From Methylobacterium mesophilicum (GTDB taxonomy: Bacteria > Pseudomonadota > Alphaproteobacteria > Rhizobiales > Beijerinckiaceae): a DNA stretch of 64,000 nucleotides. Shown piece after piece: positions 25,211 to 32,678 of the stretch (position 1 is its first letter; the number at the start of each line of letters is the position of its first letter). Both the position numbers and the translations under genes were made by a program. The notes beneath the pieces were generated by a model, which saw nothing but the letters and a program-made list of their open reading frames with translations, searched no databases and was not told where the DNA came from. The DNA lies in the NCBI RefSeq assembly GCF_022179445.1, contig NZ_BPQU01000016.1, positions 1 through 64,000 of the forward strand, read 5' to 3'.

Positions 25211-25927
25211 TCAGACGCGCTCGGGCTGCGGGGCCGGAAAGGTCGCCCTGGGCATCCGGTCCTGGCCGGTGAGGGCGTCGGCGACCTCCGAGATCCGCCT
25301 GCGCAGGTCGGCGTTCTCTCGCTCGACGCCGCCCTGACGATCCGCCAGCGTATGGGCGAGAGCTTCCTCGGCGGCCTTCAGGCTGGCGCGCAAGTCGTCG
25401 CGCTCCGCCGCCTGGGCGACGGGATTCGCGTCGGCATTGCCGGCCGGCGTCTGCTCGGCGCGCCGGCCCTGCCGGACCGCCAGGAGGCTGTCGAGCAGGT
25501 CCGCGTGCGCCTCCTCGAGGACGCGGAGCGTGGCGGCGCTCGCGGTCCCGTCCTCGCGGGCGCTGGCGAGTTCGGTCTCGAGTTCCCGGGTCTTGGCCTG
25601 CGCCTGGGCGATCTCGGCGTCGCGGGCCGCCACGTCCCGGGCGAGGGCTGCCGCCCGCATGGCGCCGGCACCGATCGCCGCGAGGTCGGCATGGCGCTTG
25701 GCCTGCACGGTCTCGACCCTGCGCTCCAGGCGCCGCTGCTGCACGGCGAACTGCGCGCGCAGGAAATCCCGCTCCGCGGCGATCTCGGCCGGCGACAGCG
25801 GCAGCCGCGCCTCCGCCCGCCGTCGGGCCAGGCGCGCGGCGCGCGCGTTGAGGGCCGGGAGCAGCAGGAGGCCGCACAGGCTCGCCGCCAGGAAACCCAG
25901 CGCGAAGATCATCACGGTTTCGATCAC
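25211..25927 (-). CDS. Membrane-anchored coiled-coil protein
   Basis: A 238-residue protein. One N-terminal membrane helix (MIFALGFLAASLCGLLLLPA) is followed by a basic stop-transfer stretch (ARAARLARRRAEARLPLSP) and then long heptad-like helices (AEIAAERDFLRAQFAVQQRR onward), interrupted by a short linker around NADANPVAQ. It is therefore tethered at the inner membrane with a cytoplasmic coiled coil. This design is conserved in Methylobacteriaceae hypothetical proteins as I recall; the function is unknown. Confidence 0.65.
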   Translation of the reverse strand: MIETVMIFALGFLAASLCGLLLLPALNARAARLARRRAEARLPLSPAEIAAERDFLRAQFAVQQRRLERRVETVQAKRHADLAAIGAGAMRAAALARDVAARDAEIAQAQAKTRELETELASAREDGTASAATLRVLEEAHADLLDSLLAVRQGRRAEQTPAGNADANPVAQAAERDDLRASLKAAEEALAHTLADRQGGVERENADLRRRISEVADALTGQDRMPRATFPAPQPERV

Positions 25928-26021
25928 GAGGGGACGGCCCGCGCAGACGGCCGGAAGACCCGGCCCAGGATCAGTCTAACCCAGGTCGGCCGCCGGGGCG
26001 AAATCAAGCTCCACCCATCAA

Positions 26022-26642
26022 TCAGAACGGGTTCCAGGTCGCCTCCCGGGTGAACTTCAGATAGCCGACATTGATCCCCAGCCGGGCGCCGACGCCGCTG
26101 CGGATCGGCACCACGATGATACGGTCGCTCACGACCGCCGTCATGCCGAAGCCGCCCACCAGGTAGGCCGAGCCGTCGACGCCGCCGAAGCGCCGGAACA
26201 GCTCGCGCACGTTCGGCAGGTTGTAGACCAGCATCATGGTGCGGGCGCCGTCGCCGCCGACGTCGAAGCCCACGGAGGGACCCTGCCAGTAGACGTGCTT
26301 CTGCCCGGCGTTGCGGGTGTAGAGCGTGCCCTCGCCATAGCGGACGCCGGCGACCACCGCGCCCCCGCCCTCCTGTCCGAGGATGTAGCCGTTCGGCTCG
26401 CCCCAGCGCCGTCCCGCCTCCTCGACGGTGAGTGCGAGGCCGCGGGACACCGACCCGAAGAAGCGATGGCCCGATTCCACGATCTCGCCGGGGCGGAACG
26501 TCTCGGGCGTGTCCAGTTCGCCTCCGCGCGCCAGCGCCGCGCCGATTCCGGAAACGCCCGCCAGGGGCGCGCCCAGCGCCAGGCCGAGGCCCGCGCGGAG
26601 CAGGTGGCGGCGGTGGGTGCCGCGCTCGTCTCGTACCGTCAT
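26022..26642 (-). CDS. DUF1134 (EipA-like) envelope protein
   Basis: A 206-residue periplasmic protein of the DUF1134 family, whose Brucella member EipA supports envelope integrity. The N-terminus has a Tat-like signal (RRHLLRAGLGLALGAPLAG). The conserved body is complete: ETFRPGEIVESGHRFFGSVS, GQKHVYWQGPSVGFDVGGDG, VRELFRRFGGVDGSAYLVGG and ARLGINVGYLKFT. A GAGGAGG site precedes ATG 26642, which is why I reject the longer frame. It is a single gene. Confidence 0.88.
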   Translation of the reverse strand: MTVRDERGTHRRHLLRAGLGLALGAPLAGVSGIGAALARGGELDTPETFRPGEIVESGHRFFGSVSRGLALTVEEAGRRWGEPNGYILGQEGGGAVVAGVRYGEGTLYTRNAGQKHVYWQGPSVGFDVGGDGARTMMLVYNLPNVRELFRRFGGVDGSAYLVGGFGMTAVVSDRIIVVPIRSGVGARLGINVGYLKFTREATWNPF

Positions 26643-26893
26643 CGTTGCCTCCTCGCCCGGTTCAACGGCAGCATCGGATCCAGGCCGATGTTGCCGGTCT
26701 TGAGACTCGCATCGTCCGAAAGCCGGTGACCATCTTCCGCGCGATGCTTTAACGGTTCCGCGGCGGATCCAGGCCGCCGCGGGCACGAGCCGGTCGCGGC
26801 CGCATCCGCGACCGGGATCCGCACGAGGACGGGCCCGCGATCCGGGACGGCGCGGACCGAACCGTGGGACCAGCTTCTGAGGAAAACCGCAAG

Positions 26894-27463
26894 ATGTGGT
26901 TAACGCGCCCTGACGCCGCTCCGGCCCCGGCCTCGCTCCGCGCGCGGTGTCCCGGGTACTGGCGCATACGGGCTGGCCGAACCGGCCTGATGCCCATTCT
27001 GGCGTTCGCCGCCCTGATGGCCGGCGCGCCTGCGGCGGCCGAGCCGGGAGACACGGCGGCGATCGAGCTTCTGGCGCTCCAGGGGTTCGACCCGGTCAGC
27101 TATTTCCTCAAGGACGGGCCGCGGGCCGGCGCCCCACGGTTCGAGATCTCGTGGGGCGGCCAGGTCTGGCGCTTCGCCAGCAGCGCCGACAGGACGGCTT
27201 TCCGGGACAACCCGGAGGTCTACGCCCCGCGGCTCGGCGGCTTCGACGCCGCCGGCATCCTGGACGGGCGCCTGGTCGATGCCGACCCCCTGGTCTTCGC
27301 CGTGATCGGCGAGCGCCTCTACCTGTTCCGGGATGCGGCCCGGCGCGACCGGTTCCTGGCCGCGCCCGAACTGGTCCGTCAGGCGGAGGCGGCCTGGCCC
27401 GGCCTGCAGGACCAGTTGGACATGCCGCCTCGGGATGCGCCGATCAAGAATGCGCCGCGGTGA
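26894..27463 (+). CDS. Exported YHS-domain protein
   Basis: A 189-residue protein with a YHS-type domain (LQGFDPVSYFLKDGPRAGAP, EISWGGQVWRFASSADRTAF, NPEVYAPRLGGFDAAG), a small fold linked to metal binding in transporters and thioredoxin-like systems. ATG 26894 has GAGGA ten bases upstream and gives a long n-region before the signal helix (MPILAFAALMAGAPAAA); the internal ATG 26990 would give a shorter signal. The 3' end overlaps the convergent cysQ gene by 20 bp. Confidence 0.78.
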   Translation: MWLTRPDAAPAPASLRARCPGYWRIRAGRTGLMPILAFAALMAGAPAAAEPGDTAAIELLALQGFDPVSYFLKDGPRAGAPRFEISWGGQVWRFASSADRTAFRDNPEVYAPRLGGFDAAGILDGRLVDADPLVFAVIGERLYLFRDAARRDRFLAAPELVRQAEAAWPGLQDQLDMPPRDAPIKNAPR

Positions 27464-28325
27464 GGCGCGTCCGCACCGGCCGGGCGGGCCCGGATGCCGG
27501 CAGGGCGAGGCCGGCGGCGAGATCAGGGTCGCCCAGGGCCGCGAACGGCCCGTTGCGGTAGCCGGCGCGGTAGCGCCCGTACCGGATCGGGCCGCCGCCG
27601 GGGACCACCACGCAGCCGCCGGCCGCCGCCAGGATGTGGTCGCCGGCGGCCGTGTCCCATTCCATGGTCGGCCCGCAGCGGACGTAGACGTCCGCCTCGC
27701 CGGCCGCGATCAGCCCAAACTTGAGGGCGGATCCGGTCTGGCGAGTCTCCGAAACGGGCAGGGCGGCGAGGCACGTCGCGGTCTCCGGGTCGCCGTGCCG
27801 TCGGCTCCCCAGGGCGACGAGGCCGCCGCGCGGCGCCGGACGGGCCCGCACCGGCCTGCCGGCGCCCGGGTGCCCGTCGATCACGGGGGCCTCGACGGTG
27901 GTCGCGCCGGCCCACCAGGCCCGCCCGAGGCCGGGGGCCACGAGGGCGGCCGCCACCGGGCGCTCGCCCGCGATCAGGGCGATGTTGACGGAGTAATCCG
28001 GCGTCCCGGCCAGGAAGTCGCGGGTGCCGTCCAGCGGATCGACCAGGAAGAAATTTTGGGCCGGCCGCACCGCGAGTTCGTCCGCCGGGGTGCTCTCCTC
28101 GGCGACGACGGCCATTCCGGGGAAGCGTGCGGCCAGCGCCGCGACGATCAAGGCCTCGGCCTCGATGTCGGCGGCGCTCGACGGCGATCCGTCCGGCTTG
28201 AGGGCGTGGGGGCAGGGGCCGCGATGATAGCGCCGCAGCACCTCACCGGCGGCGCAGGCGATCTCGGCGAGCGCCGCGGCGATCCGCTCGCGCTCAGGCC
28301 CCGAAAACATCGCCGCGCCCGTCAT
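27444..28325 (-). CDS. cysQ: 3'(2'),5'-bisphosphate nucleotidase CysQ
   Basis: A 293-residue inositol-monophosphatase-fold enzyme that removes the 3'-phosphate from PAP/PAPS, by-products of sulfate assimilation. Metal-binding motifs are intact: KPDGSPSSAAD, VAEES, DPLDGTRDFLAG and EWDTAAGDHIL. I chose ATG 28325 with GGAGG four bases upstream. A GGAAC-N17-CGTC element 47 bp upstream is a weak EcfG promoter candidate. It lies head-to-tail downstream of glnE and converges on the YHS gene. Confidence 0.92.
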   Translation of the reverse strand: MTGAAMFSGPERERIAAALAEIACAAGEVLRRYHRGPCPHALKPDGSPSSAADIEAEALIVAALAARFPGMAVVAEESTPADELAVRPAQNFFLVDPLDGTRDFLAGTPDYSVNIALIAGERPVAAALVAPGLGRAWWAGATTVEAPVIDGHPGAGRPVRARPAPRGGLVALGSRRHGDPETATCLAALPVSETRQTGSALKFGLIAAGEADVYVRCGPTMEWDTAAGDHILAAAGGCVVVPGGGPIRYGRYRAGYRNGPFAALGDPDLAAGLALPASGPARPVRTRLTAAHS

Positions 28326-28451
28326 GTCGCCTCCCGCACCCGCTTGCATGCCCGAGCGGGTTGAGATTGTCGACGGTTCGGGCCGGGAAACGGTTCCGTT
28401 GCGTGGTGTTGATCGGGGAGTGGCGGCTGAACGGATAGGGGGCTGATACCT

Positions 28452-31400
28452 CTATGGGGACTGGACCCCGATCACCGTCCGCTTGATCCGGGCGAGCAGC
28501 GCACAGGTCCGGCGCCGGTGGCGATGCAGCTCCGCCGCGAGGCTGCGGGCATCCGGCAAGCCCACGGCCTTGGCGATCTGCCGGGCGGCGCCGTCGGAGG
28601 GGACGGCGCCGGGATCGGCCATCACCAGCCGCTGCCATTGGTAGACCGCGTCGAGGAAGCCGTAGGTCTCGGACAGGGGCTCGGTCATGGCGGTGGGCAG
28701 GATCCCGCGCGCGCCGGCCTTCCGGAGCACAGCCTCCCCCGAGAGGCCGATGCCGTCGGCCTGGACCTGCGGGTGGCTCAGCACGATGGACTGGGCCAGG
28801 AAATCGAGGTCGAACAGCCCGCCGGGGGCGAGCTTGAGGTCGTACGGCCCGGCATGGCCGCGCTCCGCGGCGACGAGCCGGCGCATCTCCCCGGCCGCGG
28901 CGCAGACCTGGGCGGGATCGCGCGGCTGCCCGACCGTCTCGGCGATGGCCGCCATGACGGCCGCGCCGAGTTCGGGATCGCCCGCCACCACCCGGGCCCG
29001 GGTCAGGGCCATGTGCTCCCAGGGTTCGGCGGCCTCGCGCTGATAGGTCACGAAGCCGTTCAGCTGCACGGCGGGCGGGCTGTGGCTGCCGTAGGGCCGC
29101 AGGCGCAGGTCGACCGCGTAGAGCCGGCCGCGGCGTGTGGCGGTGGTCAGCGCCGCGTAGAGCCGCTGCGCCAACCGGTTATAGGCCACGACCGCGTCGA
29201 GCGGGCGCGGGCCGTCGCTCATCCGGTTCTCCGGATCGAAATCGTACAGGAACACGAGGTCGAGGTCGGAGACCGCGCTGAGCTGCCGGGATCCGAGCCG
29301 GCCGAGCGCCAGCACGCAGCACCGGCCCTTCGGAACGGCGCCGTGGTCCTGCGCGAACCGGCGCTCCTCCGCCTCCAGGTTCAGCGCGACCGTCGCCTCC
29401 GCGATGGCCGAATAGGCCTCCCCGGCTTGGCGCGGCGTGATCAGGCCGGACAGGAGCCGCGCCCCCGTGACGAAGGCCATCTGCCGGGTGGCGTCCCGGC
29501 ACCGGTCCAGAAGCTCCTCGTGGCTCGGCGGCTGCCCGACCAGCGCCCGGTACTGGTCGCGGACCTGCTCAGGATCCGGCACCGGCGCCACGAAGTCGGG
29601 ATCAAGCACGGTGTCGAGGACGTGGGGGCTGAGGCTGACCGTGTCGGCGAGGTGGGGCGAGGTCCCCAGGATGTCGGCGAACAGCAGGCGCAGGCGCGCG
29701 TGCGAGCGCAGGATGGCGAGCAGCTCCGCCACCGCCGGCATCCGGGCGAAGGCCCGGTCGAGGGTGAGCAGGGCCGCGTCCGGATCGTTCGTGCCGCCGA
29801 GCGCCCGCAGCAGGCTCGGCAGCAGCTCGGTCAGGATCTCCCGGGCGCGGCCGGCCTGGAGCGCCGGACGGCGGCCGACATGCCAGCCCTGCACGGTCTC
29901 CCAGGCTGTCCGCGGATCGCGGAACCCGAACGCCGCCAGGGCCTCCAGGGTGCCGGGGTCGGCCTCGCTCTCGCCGAACACCAGGGCGTCCTCCGGCGCT
30001 CCGTCCCCGGGCGCCGCCTCGAACAGCAGGGCGTAATGGGCCTGGACGCGGCCGGCCTGGTGCAGCAGCGCCGCCTCGAACGCCGCCCGCGTGGGGAAGC
30101 CCGCGAACAGGGCCAGCGCGTCGAGCGCCGCATCCCCGGTTGGCAGGCGCTGGGTCTGCTCGTCGCGGATCATCTGGATCCGGTGCTCGAGGGTGCGCAG
30201 GAACCCGTAGGCCTCCGTGAGCTCGTCCCGGGCTTGTCCGTCGATCCAGCCCTCCGCGACGAGGCGGGACAGCATCTCGACGGTCCGGCGCCCCCGCAGG
30301 GCGGGCTTGCGGCCGCCGAACACGAGCTGCTGGGTCTGGACGAAGAACTCGATCTCCCGGATTCCGCCGCGGCCGATCTTGATGTCGTGGCCCGCCACCG
30401 TGATCGTGTCGTGCCCGCGGACCAGGTGGATCTGCCGCTTCATCGCGTGGATCTCGGCGATGGCCGCGAAGTCGAAGTGCCGGCGCCAGATGAACGGCGC
30501 GAGATCGGCCAGGAACGCCGCGCCGGCCGGGATGTCGCCGGCGATCGGCCGGGCCTTGATGAAGGCGGCGCGCTCCCAGTTCTGGCCCAGCGTCTGGTAG
30601 TAGTCGAAGGCGAAGCCGGTTGAGAGCGCCACCGCCGTCGAGCCCGGGTCCGGCCGCAGCCGGTAGTCGATCCGGTGGACGTAGCCATCGGCGGTGCGCT
30701 CCGAGAGGAGCTTCACCAGGCCCTGCGCCAGCTTGACGAAGAACGCCTTGGGGTCGCCGCCGGTGGCGGCCGCGGCGGGCTCGGCCTCGTAGAAGACGAC
30801 GAGGTCGATGTCGCTGGAATAGTTCAGCTCGGCCCCGCCATGCTTGCCGAGCGCCAGGATCACCAGCCCGGAGCCGACCTGCGGCGCCTCCGGGTCCTGC
30901 GGCCGGAACCGGCCGGCCGCCATGCCCTGCCGGAGCAGGGCGTCGGTTGCCGCGCTCACCGACGCGTCGGCGAAGTCGGACAGGGCCCGGACGACCGTGT
31001 CGAGGTCCCAGCAGCCCCCGAGATCGGCCAGCGCCACCAGGAGGGCGTGCGCCTCGCGGTTCCTGCGGAGCTGGCGGCCCACCTCCGCGAGGTCGGGGTT
31101 GGCCCCGCAGGCGCCCCCGACCGCGCGCTGCCGCTCGATGATCGCCCGGCTGGCGGCGCCCGGCGGCTGCCCCATCAGGGCGACGAGCCGCTCCGGGGCG
31201 CGGGTGACGGCCTGCCAGAGGAACGGCGAATGGTCGGCGAGACCGAGCAGCAGGGCACGACAGGCGGGGGTGAGGAAGCCTTCGGGGAGGGCCGGCTCGA
31301 TCTCGGCGAGCCGCGCGCGGGCCGCCTCGGGATCGGCGGGCCGAAGGCTGGGGCGCAGGCTGTCGCGCAGGGTCGGTTCGGGCAGCATCGGACGGCCCAT
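28452..31400 (-). CDS. glnE: Glutamine synthetase adenylyltransferase / deadenylylase
   Basis: A 982-residue bifunctional enzyme that adds or removes AMP on glutamine synthetase in response to PII proteins, tuning nitrogen assimilation. Two nucleotidyltransferase domains are visible: GKHGGAELNYSSDIDLVVFY in the N-terminal half and GRLGSRQLSAVSDLDLVFLY in the C-terminal half, each with the paired Asp for metal. Flanking segments (FIKARPIAGD, RGGIREIEFFVQTQQLVFGG, TYQREAAEPWEHMALTRARV, GGLFDLDFLAQ) are typical. The start may be ATG 31400 or 31388; neither has a strong ribosome site. Confidence 0.96.
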   Translation of the reverse strand: MGRPMLPEPTLRDSLRPSLRPADPEAARARLAEIEPALPEGFLTPACRALLLGLADHSPFLWQAVTRAPERLVALMGQPPGAASRAIIERQRAVGGACGANPDLAEVGRQLRRNREAHALLVALADLGGCWDLDTVVRALSDFADASVSAATDALLRQGMAAGRFRPQDPEAPQVGSGLVILALGKHGGAELNYSSDIDLVVFYEAEPAAAATGGDPKAFFVKLAQGLVKLLSERTADGYVHRIDYRLRPDPGSTAVALSTGFAFDYYQTLGQNWERAAFIKARPIAGDIPAGAAFLADLAPFIWRRHFDFAAIAEIHAMKRQIHLVRGHDTITVAGHDIKIGRGGIREIEFFVQTQQLVFGGRKPALRGRRTVEMLSRLVAEGWIDGQARDELTEAYGFLRTLEHRIQMIRDEQTQRLPTGDAALDALALFAGFPTRAAFEAALLHQAGRVQAHYALLFEAAPGDGAPEDALVFGESEADPGTLEALAAFGFRDPRTAWETVQGWHVGRRPALQAGRAREILTELLPSLLRALGGTNDPDAALLTLDRAFARMPAVAELLAILRSHARLRLLFADILGTSPHLADTVSLSPHVLDTVLDPDFVAPVPDPEQVRDQYRALVGQPPSHEELLDRCRDATRQMAFVTGARLLSGLITPRQAGEAYSAIAEATVALNLEAEERRFAQDHGAVPKGRCCVLALGRLGSRQLSAVSDLDLVFLYDFDPENRMSDGPRPLDAVVAYNRLAQRLYAALTTATRRGRLYAVDLRLRPYGSHSPPAVQLNGFVTYQREAAEPWEHMALTRARVVAGDPELGAAVMAAIAETVGQPRDPAQVCAAAGEMRRLVAAERGHAGPYDLKLAPGGLFDLDFLAQSIVLSHPQVQADGIGLSGEAVLRKAGARGILPTAMTEPLSETYGFLDAVYQWQRLVMADPGAVPSDGAARQIAKAVGLPDARSLAAELHRHRRRTCALLARIKRTVIGVQSP

Positions 31401-31864
31401 CGTCAGCGCGGCCGGCCGGGCACGGCCGCCCGGATCCGGCCCCGGGGCGTGCCGGGGCGTGCCCCGGCGATGGAGCGTCCGCTTCGACCGGTGGTCTCGC
31501 GTCTCACGCCGATCCTCCCTGTCGCGCGCCGCCCCCGATCGCGCCGGGCTTCCGGGACGACGCACGATCCGCGTCGCCCTCGGCACGATGGCCGGCATCC
31601 TAACCGATCCGGGCGCGGCCGGCACCGGGGCTTTCCGGGCGACCCGCCGCGTTGCCCGCCGAACCGCCCGGTAACGCTTTTCAAAGGCGACCGTGGCGTT
31701 TATCCGTGCGGACCGGTCCATCGCCCCCGGCCCGGCCGCCGGGCCGCGCGGCGAGTTTCGCGGGGACTCGACCGCCAACCGGGCGGCCAAGGATCGGCGG
31801 TTCCGACGCGACGGGCCGGCCCGCAGATTATTCGCCCCCCAGATCCGCCCGCCCGGAGCGCAGC
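31401..31864. other. Divergent region between glnE and chpT
   Basis: This 464-bp gap should hold the promoters of both genes. The glnE frame stays open far into it without family resemblance. I see no RNA gene, repeat or clear operator. Confidence 0.5.
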
Positions 31865-32575
31865 ATGTCCTCCCCGAACGCACCCCGCCTGACTCTCGAC
31901 GGCCTCGACCTCGCCGCCCTGCTCTGCTCCCGCGTCTGCCACGACGTGATCAGCCCCGTCGGCGCGATCGTGAACGGGCTGGAGGTGCTGGAGGACGACG
32001 ATGACGAATCGATGCGGGTCTTCGCCCTCGAACTGATCGGCAAGAGCGCCCGGCAGGCCTCGGCCCGGTTGAAATTCGCCCGGATCGCCTTCGGGGCGGC
32101 CGGCTCCGCCGGCGCCTCGATCGACCTCGCCGACGCCGAGAACGTGGCCAAGGGCATGTTCAGCGACGAGAAGACCAAGCTGGCCTGGAGCGCGCCGCAG
32201 GCCCTGTTCCCCAAGAACAAGGTCAAGCTGCTCCTGAACCTCGTGATGATCGCCACCTCGGCGATCCCGCGGGGCGGCCTGATCGACGTCACCGTCTCCG
32301 GCGACGGCGAGGCGCCGACCCTCGTGCTCACCGCCAAGGGCTCGCATGCCCGCATCCCGCCCCATGTCGAGGAGCTGATGGCCGGCAGCCCGGAGAGCGG
32401 CACCGTCGACGCCCACGCCATCCTGCCGTTCTATGCCGGCCTCGTGGCGCAGGCCGCCGCCATGGATGTGCGATTCGCCATCGAAGGTGATGAAGTGACG
32501 ATCACGGCCTCGCCGACAGTGATCGCAACACCCGCGGAGGCCGGTGAGGAAGATTCCGGCACGGCGCTCGCCTAA
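31865..32575 (+). CDS. chpT: Histidine phosphotransferase ChpT
   Basis: A 236-residue phosphotransferase with a histidine-kinase-like dimerisation domain and a degenerate ATPase domain. In alphaproteobacteria ChpT passes phosphate from CckA to CtrA and CpdR to control the cell cycle. The phosphorylated His is H26 in SRVCHDVISPVGAIVNGLE. The C-terminal domain (KVKLLLNLVMIATSAIPRGG) lacks the G boxes of true kinases, as expected. It lies 103 bp before cheA on the same strand, so it could also exchange phosphate with the chemosensory hybrid kinase. Confidence 0.93.
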   Translation: MSSPNAPRLTLDGLDLAALLCSRVCHDVISPVGAIVNGLEVLEDDDDESMRVFALELIGKSARQASARLKFARIAFGAAGSAGASIDLADAENVAKGMFSDEKTKLAWSAPQALFPKNKVKLLLNLVMIATSAIPRGGLIDVTVSGDGEAPTLVLTAKGSHARIPPHVEELMAGSPESGTVDAHAILPFYAGLVAQAAAMDVRFAIEGDEVTITASPTVIATPAEAGEEDSGTALA

Positions 32576-32678
32576 AAAACTGGAAAACCACGGGGTGGGG
32601 AGGGGATTGAAACGCTTCCCTAACCCCGCGCGAGTAAGTACGTTACGCGAGAGCCTCTTCGTGTAACGAGTATCGCCG

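Noticed and set aside
28518..30623. Plus-strand open frame of 701 codons opposite glnE
   Set aside because: Antisense shadow in high-GC DNA. Both nucleotidyltransferase domains of GlnE are intact on the other strand.
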